Shown here: one piece after another, positions 12,101 to 18,641 of the stretch | Position numbering within the stretch: the first letter of the stretch is position 1 | Layout of the letters: the number at the start of each line of letters is the position of its first letter | NCBI GenBank assembly: GCA_020439945.1 | Contig: JAGRPB010000038.1 | Coordinates: 1 to 36,729 of the forward strand | Length of the DNA: 36,729 nt | Reading direction: 5' to 3' | Source of the DNA: Verrucomicrobiia bacterium | GTDB taxonomy: Bacteria; Verrucomicrobiota; Verrucomicrobiia; Verrucomicrobiales; DEV007 | The notes under the pieces: model-generated | Database searches by the model: none | What the model was told of the DNA's origin: nothing | The model's input: only the letters and a program-made list of their open reading frames with translations | Program-made: the position numbers and the translations under genes

Positions 12101-14762
12101 TGATGCCCCCAGTTCTTCCGATCCCGCTGCCGTTGATTCCGGACCTGATCGCTATGCCGATCTTCCCGAAGCCGCGCCGGGAGAGACCTCGAGTTCGGAA
12201 GCCGCGCCGGAGGATTTGTTCAGAGGGAGCTTCACCGGTCTGATTCGCCAACCCGACGATGCTGACGCGATCACGGGTCAGTTTTCCGCTCGAGTCCTTC
12301 GGAATACCGTCACCTTCAACCTGTCACATGAGGGACAAAGGTATCGCGGGAGGGGCGAATTCGACGCGAACGGGGCGTTGGTCCAGACCCTGGAGGATTC
12401 GGACGGCGTTACTCTCGAATTGAACCTGCAGTTGATGGAGAGTGACGCTTCGGGAGGATTTCGGTTGGAAGGGGAAGCGAAACAGAACGCCAATGTGGTT
12501 GGTGAGATTTTCGCCTACACGAACCGCTTTCACCCCCTTTTGAATCCCGCTCCGTTTGCCGGAGCTTACACCTTCCTCATTCCCTCGGTCGAGAATGCCG
12601 ATGACGTTCCCTATCCCACCGGGGCCGGATTCGGGTCTCTACGCTTCACCCGGAACGGAGCTTTCCGCCTCTCGGGAAAACTCGCGGACTGCGAACGAAT
12701 TTCCTTGGGCGGGATTGCAAGCGACGATGGTGAACTCGCTTTTTTCCAGCCACTTTACGGCGGAACCAGTGAGGGATTTCTTGCCGCGAATCTGGCGCTG
12801 AGAAATATCGCCAATATTTCGGACCTGGATGGGCAGGTTCGTTGGCGGAGACCATCAAATGACGCGGAAAATGGCCTCTATCCAGAAGGATTCGATCTTC
12901 AGATTCAAATCATCGGTTCTGCCTATCAGCCTCCCATGCCCGGTGAGAGAATGATCAATTCGTTGATCGACCAGGATGAAAATGCCATTTGGAGCCTGGA
13001 GGGTGGAGCTTTGGATTCTGCTCCACGTAATCGACTTTTGAATTGGGATCGTCGAAATCGAATCCAGGATTCCAGACCGGAGACCGCGAGGAATTTGAAG
13101 GTATGGGCAGGAATCTCCAGCGGCTTGGTGGGAGGATGGTATGCGGACGCGGAAACCGGTATTAACCGGATTCGATTTGAAGGTGTCGTGTTCCAGAAGC
13201 AGGGACTGGTCAGTGGACACTTCGAGGGCGTGGGAGAGTGTGGCCTCTTTTCAATCCTGCCCGCGGAAGAGCCGAACATCGAAGTGACCGATGGGGCCGG
13301 CGGGGAAATACCGGTCGATGGAGATGTCGATTTCGGAGATATCGGGATCGAGGGAGGGACAGGCTCGAGATTGATTTGGATCACCAATACCGGAGGCGGT
13401 CGACTGTATCTCGATGGCGTTCCCGAGATATCCGGAAACAGCGCGTCAAGTTTCCATCTTGGCATGGCGAGATCGGGTTCCCTCGCTCCCGGGGAGACCA
13501 CGCTGCTGCAGATTCACTTCGATCCTTCGGAAATCGGCGCCCACACTGCCAGGTTGTTGATTAGGAGCAATGATCGCGATTCGAATCCCTACGTCCTCAA
13601 TCTGGTCGGGACCGGCGAAACGGGTGGGGCCTCCGATGAAGAGACGGGATCGTGGGAGTCGGACATCGAGGTCGGCGATGAGATCGCGCCGCCGCCGACG
13701 TCGGTGATGGGGTCCTTCGACTCGGAGAGTGATTCCGGTCGATACGAAGGAGTGGCGATACTTGGAGAACGATTTGTTTCAATCTCGATTCGTATTTCAC
13801 CCTCCGGGGGCTTCAGCGGACGGGTCATGATCGATCGACTGAAGGGAATCGTTCGGGGAATCGTCGAGCCGGACGGTCAACTTGCCATCACCTCTTGGAA
13901 CGGATCCGCGTCGAGAGTGTATGACTTGGGCAGTCTCGTGCTGGCCCAAGGGGATTCGAACGTCCGGTATGTGGAAGGGGAACTGATCGAAAAGATCAGT
14001 GGAGGCGCTGCCGGATCTTTCCGACTGGCGAAATCCAGTTGGAATCGCGGGAACGTCATTCCCGTTGCGGGCACTTACACGGGTGTGATTCCGGCCGGAC
14101 TCGACAGGGGGGCGGGCTATCCCGAGGGCGATTCCATTGCCTTGGTTTCCATGTCACCGACAGGTAGGGCTCGTATGGTCGTGATGTTGGCGGACGGGCA
14201 GAGAACCGCCCTGGCGGGTTTGATCGGGGATGATCAGCGGTGGTCGTTCGCCCGTCAGTGGAGGTTGGGGGAACTGCACGGAGAGGTCGAATTCGAGGAG
14301 TTGGCCGGTATCGCCGATTTTTATGGAAGCGTTGACTGGACTCGACCCGAGTCGGCGGTTCCCTCCGATTTTCGAGCGGGATTTGAAATGCGGTCACTCG
14401 ACCTCGTGGGATCCCGTTTCGAGTCGGCGCAACCGGGTGAATTGCTTCTCGGTGGCTTTTCCGATCAGGAGGGGAATGCCGAGATCGAGATATCGGGAGC
14501 GAACATTGAAGGGGGATTCGGGGTGAGAAATGGATCGCTCACCGCACGTAATCAACTGGTTCTCGGCAGTAATGAAGAAGGATTCAAATTGCTCAGAGGA
14601 TTGATCAATCCGCGCAACGGGCTCGTCAGGGGAGTGCTGGTTGCTCCGGGCTTTCCCCGCGTCAAAGTCACGGGAGTCGTCTTTCAGGGCCAGGATTTGA
14701 TCACAGGGTTCTGTGAACAAGGAAGTTCGGTGGGGTATTTCGGAGTGCGTCCCGCGCCGTGA
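3120..14762 (+). CDS. giant exported multi-propeller surface protein (3880 aa)
   Basis: An N-terminal signal sequence (L-G-K-F-L-G-L-L-A-F-S-G-I-S-L-W) predicts export. Order of domains: a divergent beta-propeller-like unit (about residues 35-370) with an FN3-like and a BACON/Ig-like domain; five further propeller modules beginning near residues 548, 1025, 1505, 1983 and 2461. The first four of these modules each end in an FN3-like domain (Y-R-V-Y-F-G-T-S-Q-S-A-V and Y-Y-W-R-V-D) and a BACON-like Ig domain (S-L-S-L-S-A-D-G-A-V-S-W). Each propeller carries the block E-G-G-G-E-F-G-P-x-G-R-Y-Y-Y-H-G-D or a variant. After the last propeller come three FN3-like domains (about 2744-3010), a beta-rich domain (about 3034-3380), a choice-of-anchor-D/ASH-like domain (about 3387-3501) and a second copy of the beta-rich domain (about 3531-3880). 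No enzyme motif, LPxTG or PEP-CTERM tail is seen. The likely role is adhesion, binding or a cell-surface scaffold, by inference from architecture. Confidence 0.85.
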   Translation: MILSRCLLSIVYEFSRLGKFLGLLAFSGISLWMAGDLHGQVPASLNVDKLVSDPARPLVYGLHQDGANTGTLIVYNRTSQTVTEGIPVGTFPTDLAITNDGSALFVLNTGDPSIMKIDLDSRQIVKTLNLTTFGTWGSDITVTPGDIAIGPGNVIFYIDGTWGPILHSIDFETEQLIESRQLSNQSTTGGWGDLVISHDKTRLYGWHQYGWSAGSLGTWVSAFSIAASGELTQLASGPSQYLTNFQRDPRDSPALLSEDGQTLIVKDRMVDRDNPGQFPVTFPETIYGLSPNGSLASGSSSLFKAATGELLAEPDPLSKVQCYTRDGTELIFFNGTTSQIEGVDLVDLLGQEETGLITLPADGKIGPQPSQLEWYARDGAASYRVYLGMDRTAVENAAPGSALQVGETSNPSFAITETLATGTYYWRVEAVTSDGIFPGEVNSFSVFPIELESRVLDAGPLVGVGNLTIEIPLESTTISGTSWVTSENLPWLTLTPGGQVPDVLEVQISTDGLAAGSYSGTFTLTVGSDILTFDINFSVDEPHIVYLEADLELPFIYGISQPQPESGKAYLLKIDAETGEIIQSVDAGEAVTDIDIHYGEGRIYLTNWLPGVVRVFDRETFESLKPLNFPAVGTYTNGYDAYRIAAAGPGRLLVEGEDQWVRAQLLQTSDGEQLATISPREGGGEFGPMGRYYYHGDNGTSGAELHLYDTEGDTFTHLNSVRTTGVSYYGSREVVVSPTGNRVYWNGSAHDADLEVLWTIDQEIHASTLRGDLVFTPGAARNGTTGEILASLPEATTVMAVSGDQTKLFLAKDGVLSSVEIDSIASVPENELAPLSGVGGFVLTTNPVLKWTKSPFAHTYRVYFGASQAAVDAADENSAEFLGEVTSNELALIESLDLGGAYFWRVDSIGYSAVVKGGVWSLEVAPIEVSPIELEIEVPEGVTMKKSVHLNSDGSTSWAASIPQDGPLGLAADSGTTPADLEVIIDTTNLAVGRHESEVVFDAAGKTFSLPVHLNVRPLNFTHIEADLGLPYLYGISQVAENSLEPAFLIKIDEVSGQLLEAFPVGESVSDLEIHYQEDRIYVTNWMTGNLRALDRNTLQEVRVYPVSPFGGVGYSNGDVYRVSAGAEGRIVVEEADQWIDVSLMDTATAVKIAKTGERAGGGEFGPLGRYYYHGDSNISNASLHRFDTQGDTFTEQSSVRTTGVSYYGSRTVIVSPTGGRIYWNGTAHDASLNVLWTINEEVRACSLHGDLVFTPGEARSGVTGEILAPLPVETPVMAVSGDQKTLYLGNGGTLERVDLSSIVELPGNDIEPLIEDGSLILSGDPVLKWTPSPFGASYQVYLGTSLSAVASANPSSAEYQGEVSGSEMSLWNSLAQGTEYFWRVDVVNAGGEVSGGPVWSFEVAPLEVNPTTLSIVIPEGISVSKSLSLSADGAVSWTASVPVDGPLSLSSGSGSTPEELTVTVDASGMEVGSYQFEVTFDAAGKTFAVPVGVEVLALNYTHLEADLELPYVYGISQVSESSTQPAYLVRIDESSGEVVDAIPVGNSVSDIEIHYQDNRIYVTNWMSGKLRAYNRDSLMEGRVHDFTPFGGTGTGGDAYRISAGRAGRIVVEEKDQWIDLNLVSTASGGVVATTFEREGGGEFGPLGRYYYHGDNNISNASLHRFDTQGDTFNELAAVRTTGVSGYGSRTVIVSPSGNRVYWNGTTHDADLNVLWTINEEVFCATLHGDLAFTRGEARNGTTGEVMATLPIDTPIMAVSGDQKKLFLASGGTLTSVDLSTIADLPDNEIEPLIDDGSITIGRDPLLKWTLSPFAVGYRVYFGTSQSAVAEADENSPEYLGEVTVAELALLDSLNLGGTYYWRVDAVGFSSVETGPVWSFEVAPLEANPTALAFVMPEGISVSKSLSLSADGAVSWTASVPVDGPLSLSSSSGSTPEELTVTADASGLEVGSHEYEVTFDAVGKTFAVPVQVEVLALNFTHLEADLALPYVYGISQVSESSTQPAYLVRIDESSGEVVDAIPVGNSVSDIEVHYQENRIYLTNWMSGKLRAFDRGTLAEVQVYDFTPFGGTSTDGDAYRISAGGAGRILVEEKDQWIDLDLIDTATGAVLGTTGEREGGGEFGPQGRYYYHGDNNSSGAELHRFDTQGDNFTELAAVRTTGVSGYGSRTVIVSPSGNRVYWNGTAHDSTLQVLWTINQEIYATTLLGDLVFTSGKARSGVTGDVVADLPIDTSVMAVGGDQKKLFLALGSTLTSVDLTTIMDLPGNEIEPLIEDGSITIGRDPLLQWTPSPFATGYRVYFGTSQSAVAGADENSPEYLGEVTASELALLESLNLGGTYYWRVDRVAFNGGETGPVWSFEVAPLEVNPPALEFALPAEVRVSRNLSLSADGAVSWTASAPVDGPLSLSSNGGGTPEELTVTVDASGLEVGSHEFEVTFDAAGKTFAVPVIVDVLALNFTHLKADPSLPVAWAITQESESSTKPAYLLKLDVTSGSILSATRVGASVSDLAIHELEDRIYVTNWMLGKILAIDRTTLQEVQSYDFVPFGGAGVGGDAYRISAGSLGRLIVEEEDQWIDIHVMDTASGQLLSSAFEREGGGAASPDGVAYYHGDNNISNASLHAFSLTNDVFVENGSVRTTGISYYGDRTVIVSKSGNRIFWNGSAHDPDLNALWSSSRRILASNEGGQLVFTNNAVLRGLNGSQIATLPSASTLVAVSADGEFLLTGSAGQITSTRIENLLPVPTSLTASKGTSFSGVEVSWETLLGGVKEIYRTDSPVFENPELVHSAPIGGTTEITSVSPGKFYYFWARDRYGMNRSLPSNSVIGWRKLGTPQDLGVEAFVDHLKLTWIPVEGAVSYDVYRSLVDDPSSALRVGDHVEAADFEDYTAPAFAPVFYFVKANGEDFDGNMSASVSGHRLIPSPDDIQVESFIDRVTISWSPVTGAVDYLVYRSTSDRFSDAVSLGSTEEASFEDESAKVGEIYHYFVSSRNASQNSDAPSSSDPAAVDSGPDRYADLPEAAPGETSSSEAAPEDLFRGSFTGLIRQPDDADAITGQFSARVLRNTVTFNLSHEGQRYRGRGEFDANGALVQTLEDSDGVTLELNLQLMESDASGGFRLEGEAKQNANVVGEIFAYTNRFHPLLNPAPFAGAYTFLIPSVENADDVPYPTGAGFGSLRFTRNGAFRLSGKLADCERISLGGIASDDGELAFFQPLYGGTSEGFLAANLALRNIANISDLDGQVRWRRPSNDAENGLYPEGFDLQIQIIGSAYQPPMPGERMINSLIDQDENAIWSLEGGALDSAPRNRLLNWDRRNRIQDSRPETARNLKVWAGISSGLVGGWYADAETGINRIRFEGVVFQKQGLVSGHFEGVGECGLFSILPAEEPNIEVTDGAGGEIPVDGDVDFGDIGIEGGTGSRLIWITNTGGGRLYLDGVPEISGNSASSFHLGMARSGSLAPGETTLLQIHFDPSEIGAHTARLLIRSNDRDSNPYVLNLVGTGETGGASDEETGSWESDIEVGDEIAPPPTSVMGSFDSESDSGRYEGVAILGERFVSISIRISPSGGFSGRVMIDRLKGIVRGIVEPDGQLAITSWNGSASRVYDLGSLVLAQGDSNVRYVEGELIEKISGGAAGSFRLAKSSWNRGNVIPVAGTYTGVIPAGLDRGAGYPEGDSIALVSMSPTGRARMVVMLADGQRTALAGLIGDDQRWSFARQWRLGELHGEVEFEELAGIADFYGSVDWTRPESAVPSDFRAGFEMRSLDLVGSRFESAQPGELLLGGFSDQEGNAEIEISGANIEGGFGVRNGSLTARNQLVLGSNEEGFKLLRGLINPRNGLVRGVLVAPGFPRVKVTGVVFQGQDLITGFCEQGSSVGYFGVRPAP
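4761..11340 (+). repeat. five long tandem intragenic repeats, period 1431-1440 bp
   Basis: The codon for Glu (Lys in the last copy) in the recurring L-E-A-D-L-x-L-P block falls at 4761, 6192, 7632, 9066 and 10500. The spacings are therefore 1431, 1440, 1434 and 1434 bp, all multiples of three. Each full unit encodes propeller, FN3-like and BACON-like domains; the fifth contains only the propeller. Copies 3 and 4 are the most alike at DNA level, for example the segments starting at 7388 and 8820. The repeat lies wholly inside the giant coding sequence. Confidence 0.9.
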
Positions 14763-14800
14763 TGCGACGGGCGCTTATTTTCAGCAAAAGCCTCCGTTCT

Positions 14801-17104
14801 TCAGTTCCTGACTGAATCGCGATCGATCAATCTTTTGAACATTTCGACCTCCGTGGTCGGCAACTGGCAGGCGAAGTTTTCGCAGACGTAGGCGGTAGCT
14901 TTGCCGTCCTTGGCGAGTTGGCTCTCGGTAAAGGGGGCGATTTTGGCGAGTATTTCGACAGCGGCTTCGTCGTCGGTCGGTCGGAGCAGGACGACTTTGT
15001 TGGGACGGAACGAGTCGCGCAGAACCTTCAGCATCGCCTGGGTGTCGGCCGCGATCGGGTCGCCGCTGATGACGATTTCTCGGGTGGGTCCGAAAAGGAA
15101 ATCGAGTCCGCAGAGGACCATGGGGTAGGCGAAGGGCTGTTGGTCGATTTCGCCGGAAAAGGCCTTCACGAGGGACTCGGCCTTGTCCTCGAAACGGGCG
15201 TCGCCGGTCATGCGATAGAGCCGGGCGAGGTTGAGCAGCGCGATCGCGTTTCCGCTGGGAATGGCGCCGCCGTAAAGTTTCTTGGAGCGAACGAGAAGTT
15301 CCTCCGCGTCGTCGGCAGTCATGAAGAAACCTCCGGCGTCGTCATCCCAGAAATGTTCGATCGTCGCATTCGCTAGGCGGTTGGCTTCGTCCAGCCAGCG
15401 CACGTTGAAGTCGGTTTCATAGAGTTCCAGCAGGCCCCAGGTCAGGAAGGTGTAGTCCTCGAGGTGAGCGGTGAGGCCGGCTTCGCCTTGACGCCAGCGC
15501 TTGAGGAGGCGTCCGCCGTCGTCGACCAGACTTCCGAGCACGAATTCGGCGGCACGCTTCGCGGTTTCGGCGTAGGTGTCCTCACCCAGGACCTGTGAAG
15601 CGCGGGCATAGGCGGCTATCATGAGGCCGTTCCAGTCGGTCAGGATCTTGTCGTCCTTCTGCGGATGCACCCGTTGTTCGCGCGCGGCGAAGAGTTTTTT
15701 CCGCAGGGTTTCGACCCGTTCGTGATCTTCCGCGGAGAGATCGTCGCGGAGGTGGGGAATGTTGGCCCCGGTGAGTTGTCCGGTGGCTTCGTCCTTGAAA
15801 TTCCCTGCCTCGGTGAAATTGAAGGTTTCGGCGAACCAGGCGCCATCCTCGTCACCCAAAACGGCTTTCACTTCGTCGATCGTCCAGACGTAGAACTTTC
15901 CCTCCTCGCCCTCGCTGTCGGCGTCTTCGGCCGAGTAGAAGCCGCCACCAGAATCGGTCATGTCGCGCGACACGTAGGTGAGCACCTCGCGGGCGGTTTC
16001 GGCGAAATGGTCGTCGCCGGTGACCTGGTAGGCCTCGAGATTGGCGATCACGAACAGGGCCTGATCGTAGAGCATTTTTTCGAAATGCGGCACCAGCCAG
16101 ATGGGATCGGTGGAGTAACGATGGATCCCGAATCCCACCTGGTCGTAGACGCCGCCTCGGCGCATCGCAGTGAGTGATTTGGTCACCATGGCGACGGCGT
16201 TGGCGTCGCCGGATCGATTCCCGTAGCGGAGCAGAAACATCAGGTTCGGCGGGACGGGAAACTTGGGAGCGGCACCGAAGCCTCCATGGTTGGGATCGAA
16301 GCGCTGGGAGAAGGTCTGGTAGCCGCGATCGAGCAGGTCAGGACCGAGCTCACCTCCGGGCGAACCACCGGTCATGTCCTTGAGTTTTTCGGCGAAGCGA
16401 TCGGCGTCGGCGAGAACGGCATCGTGCTGCTCCTTCCAGATCCCCGCGATGTGCGGCACCAGGTCGAGCATTCCCGGCCGACCGGTCCGGCTTTCCTTGG
16501 GGAAATAGGTGCCGGCGAAAAACGGTTTCTTTTCCGGGGTCAACATCACTGTCATCGGCCAGCCACCGCCGCCGGTCAGTGCCTGGGTGAAGGTCATGTA
16601 GACCTCGTCAATGTCGGGCCGTTCCTCGCGGTCCACCTTGATGGGAATGAAGGCGTCGTTGATCAGTTTCGCGACGTCTTCGTCCTCGAAAGACTCGTGC
16701 TCCATCACGTGGCACCAGTGGCAGGTGGTGTAGCCGATGCTGAGGAAAACGGGCTTGCCCTGTTTTTTCGCCTCGGCAAACGCGGCTTCCCCCCAAGGCC
16801 ACCAGTCGACGGGATTGCCGGCGTGCTGGAGCAGGTAGGGGCTTTGTTCGAAAACGAGTCGGTTGAATTCCGGTCCGCCATCCGGCGGCAACTTGGCCAA
16901 TTCCTCGGGCGACGGGATCGGTTTTCGGACGTGGGCGGTTTCGGATTCGGCAGAGGAGACGGACATGACCAGATCAGCCTCCATCAGGCAAAGGCCCATG
17001 ACCAATGAAAAGGGGAGGAAACGCGTGGTGGGGGATTTCACGGCGTCAGTCTCGCATGGATCGGGAGCGGCGCGAACGGGTATGCATGGCGGAAATCGGG
17101 CCAT
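14801..17104 (-). CDS. DUF255 / YyaL (SPATA20)-family thioredoxin-like protein, apparently exported
   Basis: 767 residues from the ATG at 17104, or 746 from a GTG at 17041 that would put the hydrophobic signal segment ([13 protein letters not shown]) directly at the N-terminus; the shorter start is quite plausible. The family hallmark is clear: [13 protein letters not shown], then [14 protein letters not shown] with the C-x-x-C redox pair near residues 127-130, and [10 protein letters not shown]. The thioredoxin-like domain is followed by a long six-hairpin (alpha/alpha) domain typical of this family. The biochemical role of the family is poorly known. The N-terminal hydrophobic segment suggests a periplasmic location, unlike many cytosolic relatives. 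It converges on the giant gene with a 38-base gap and diverges from folE2. Confidence 0.88.
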   Translation of the reverse strand: MARFPPCIPVRAAPDPCETDAVKSPTTRFLPFSLVMGLCLMEADLVMSVSSAESETAHVRKPIPSPEELAKLPPDGGPEFNRLVFEQSPYLLQHAGNPVDWWPWGEAAFAEAKKQGKPVFLSIGYTTCHWCHVMEHESFEDEDVAKLINDAFIPIKVDREERPDIDEVYMTFTQALTGGGGWPMTVMLTPEKKPFFAGTYFPKESRTGRPGMLDLVPHIAGIWKEQHDAVLADADRFAEKLKDMTGGSPGGELGPDLLDRGYQTFSQRFDPNHGGFGAAPKFPVPPNLMFLLRYGNRSGDANAVAMVTKSLTAMRRGGVYDQVGFGIHRYSTDPIWLVPHFEKMLYDQALFVIANLEAYQVTGDDHFAETAREVLTYVSRDMTDSGGGFYSAEDADSEGEEGKFYVWTIDEVKAVLGDEDGAWFAETFNFTEAGNFKDEATGQLTGANIPHLRDDLSAEDHERVETLRKKLFAAREQRVHPQKDDKILTDWNGLMIAAYARASQVLGEDTYAETAKRAAEFVLGSLVDDGGRLLKRWRQGEAGLTAHLEDYTFLTWGLLELYETDFNVRWLDEANRLANATIEHFWDDDAGGFFMTADDAEELLVRSKKLYGGAIPSGNAIALLNLARLYRMTGDARFEDKAESLVKAFSGEIDQQPFAYPMVLCGLDFLFGPTREIVISGDPIAADTQAMLKVLRDSFRPNKVVLLRPTDDEAAVEILAKIAPFTESQLAKDGKATAYVCENFACQLPTTEVEMFKRLIDRDSVRN

Positions 17105-17170
17105 CGGACCCTGTTGGGTCGCGGACGCAACCCTCTTGAATCCAACGCCGAGAAGAAACGTCGGTGCGGG

Positions 17171-17199
17171 TTGTCAGGGGGGCGGTCTGACCCTATGAT
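17171..17199 (+). promoter_or_regulatory. strong sigma70-like promoter of folE2
   Basis: TTGTCA at 17171-17176 and TATGAT at 17194-17199 have an ideal 17-base spacer, and each matches the consensus at 5 of 6 positions. The expected transcription start is near 17206, only about 12 bases before the ATG at 17218. No Shine-Dalgarno sequence is present in that short leader. A TTG codon in the same frame sits exactly at 17206. Confidence 0.65.
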
Positions 17200-17217
17200 G
17201 CGGGTTTGCAAGCTGCC

Positions 17218-18015
17218 ATGCACGAACTGAAAGACACCCAGAACGAACGGGACTACCGCCAGATCGCGATTGATCGCGTCGGGGTGAAAGACCTGCGCTA
17301 CCCGATCGAGGTTCGCGACAAGGCGGGTTCGAGTCAGAATACGGTGGCGACGGTGTCGCTGGCGGTCGATCTGCCGCATCAGTACAAGGGCACCCACATG
17401 AGTCGCTTCATCGAGGTGCTCAATTCCCACGGGCCGATTCTGGACGTGCATTCGATTTCCGGCATCCCGATGGAGCTGCTCGATCGCCTCCATGCCCAGC
17501 GGGCCCACATCGAATTTCGCTTCCCGTTTTTCCTCGAGAAAAAGGCGCCGGCGACCGGGGCGGGTGGGTTGATGGATTACGAGGTGGTCTTCGAGATCGA
17601 CGCCACCCGCGAAAAGCAGGATTTCGTGCTCACGGTGCTGGTGCCGGTGACGACGCTTTGCCCGTGTTCGAAGGCGATCAGCGCCCGGGGCGCCCACAAC
17701 CAGCGCGGCATCGTGACTTACGCGGTGCGTTTTCGTGACGAGCCCGTCTGGATCGAGGACCTCATTCGCCTGGTGGAGAAATGCGCCAGCTGCGAGCTCT
17801 ACAGCCTTCTCAAACGGCCGGACGAAAAGCACGTGACCGAGGCCGCCTATGACAACCCGGTCTTTGTCGAAGACCTGGTCCGCAACGTCGCGGCGGCTTC
17901 GAATGAGCAGGAGGACATCGCCTGGTACCGTGTCGAGGCGGAGAATTTCGAATCGATCCACAACCACAACGCCTACGCGGTGGTGGAGAAGAGTGGGGAA
18001 GATTTAAGGGGTTGA
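17218..18015 (+). CDS. folE2: GTP cyclohydrolase I type 2 (FolE2/MptA family)
   Basis: 265 residues from the ATG at 17218; a TTG at 17206 is an in-frame alternative. FolE2 converts GTP to 7,8-dihydroneopterin triphosphate, the first step of tetrahydrofolate and deazaguanine (queuosine) biosynthesis, and can use metals other than zinc. Family blocks visible are I-D-R-V-G-V-K-D-L-R-Y-P-I near the N-terminus, H-M-S-R-F-I-E-V-L, and T-T-L-C-P-C-S-K-A-I-S-A-R-G-A-H-N-Q-R-G with Cys148 and Cys150, the first corresponding to the conserved metal-ligand Cys. The C-terminal E-N-F-E-S-I-H-N-H-N-A-Y block also fits. Length is normal. It is a single-gene unit with its own promoter at 17171 and a terminator hairpin at 18053-18093. 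Confidence 0.95.
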   Translation: MHELKDTQNERDYRQIAIDRVGVKDLRYPIEVRDKAGSSQNTVATVSLAVDLPHQYKGTHMSRFIEVLNSHGPILDVHSISGIPMELLDRLHAQRAHIEFRFPFFLEKKAPATGAGGLMDYEVVFEIDATREKQDFVLTVLVPVTTLCPCSKAISARGAHNQRGIVTYAVRFRDEPVWIEDLIRLVEKCASCELYSLLKRPDEKHVTEAAYDNPVFVEDLVRNVAAASNEQEDIAWYRVEAENFESIHNHNAYAVVEKSGEDLRG

Positions 18016-18052
18016 GGGATAAAGCACCAAGCTTGCGCGGAAGTTTTGACCA

Positions 18053-18093
18053 CGAAAAAACCGCCGTCCCTTTCGGGAATCGGCGGTTTTTCG
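18053..18093. terminator. bidirectional intrinsic terminator between convergent genes
   Basis: Arms CGAAAAAACCGCCG-TCCC and GGGA-AT-CGGCGGTTTTTCG enclose the loop TTTC. The GC-rich stem is flanked by an A-run on the left and a T-run on the right, so it can act on both strands. It lies between folE2 (ends 18015) and the minus-strand gene ending at 18136. Confidence 0.85.
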
Positions 18094-18135
18094 TGAAAGT
18101 GTTTCGGCAGGTGCTTGAAGCGTCTTCTTTCCCGA

Positions 18136-18549
18136 TCACCAGGTACGACCGCGAGTGTAGTCGACGGTGGAGAGTTGGCCGAGTTGCGGCGGAAACTCTT
18201 CGTAACCGTTGGTCGGATCGTAATTGATGCTGGTGTAGGGAGGACGGAACGTGTCCTTGTAGAGCGGCTTACGGAAGTTCACCACCTCGTAGAAACCGTA
18301 GGCGAAACGGGCGCCGGTGCGTTCGAGGCCGGTGATGATGCCGTTGAAGATGATCTCGGTCGCCTGGTCGCCGGTTTCGTTGGAGCGCCACACGGCGACG
18401 GGCAATTCAGTCCAACCGTAAAAGATGTTGGAAAGACCTCGCGCCAGCTTGCGGGTGGAGGTGTATTTGCTCTTGGGCGGGGCCTGAATGTCCGCGACTG
18501 CGGCGGACACGATGCCCAGCAAGGCGATAGCGACCAGAAATTTCTTCAT
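18136..18549 (-). CDS. exosortase system-associated protein, TIGR04073-like
   Basis: 137 residues with a clear signal peptide (M-K-K-F-L-V-A-I-A-L-L-G-I-V-S-A-A-V-A-D), so it is exported. The block R-K-L-A-R-G-L-S-N-I-F-Y-G-W-T-E-L-P followed by a Gly/Phe-rich central helix (G-I-I-T-G-L-E-R-T-G-A-R) matches the TIGR04073 family as I know it. That family is common in Verrucomicrobia and other bacteria that have exosortase/PEP-CTERM systems. Its molecular function is unknown. The C-terminal third is Tyr/Pro/Thr-rich (P-P-Y-T-S-I-N-Y-D-P-T-N-G-Y). It has a well-formed promoter ending 9 bases before the ATG, and is transcribed divergently from the GreA-fusion gene. No exosortase lies in the window. 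Confidence 0.68.
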   Translation of the reverse strand: MKKFLVAIALLGIVSAAVADIQAPPKSKYTSTRKLARGLSNIFYGWTELPVAVWRSNETGDQATEIIFNGIITGLERTGARFAYGFYEVVNFRKPLYKDTFRPPYTSINYDPTNGYEEFPPQLGQLSTVDYTRGRTW

Positions 18550-18558
18550 AGCAGGCGG

Positions 18559-18587
18559 AGAATAGACAGGCGTCCTGACCTTGGCAA
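18559..18587 (-). promoter_or_regulatory. promoter of the TIGR04073-like gene, nearly leaderless
   Basis: On the minus strand, TTGCCA (18587-18582) and TATTCT (18564-18559) are separated by 17 bases. The -10 ends 9 bases before the ATG at 18549, so the predicted mRNA leader is about 2-3 bases and there is no room for a Shine-Dalgarno site. Confidence 0.55.
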
Positions 18588-18601
18588 CCCTATTTTTTCG
18601 C

Positions 18602-18629
18602 TTGGCGGAGAGGCGGTTGTTCCTATGTT
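18602..18629 (+). promoter_or_regulatory. promoter of the GreA-fusion gene, nearly leaderless
   Basis: TTGGCG at 18602-18607 and TATGTT at 18624-18629 have a 16-base spacer. The -10 ends 12 bases before the ATG at 18642. It lies back to back with the minus-strand promoter at 18559-18587. Confidence 0.45.
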
Positions 18630-18641
18630 CAGGGCAATATC

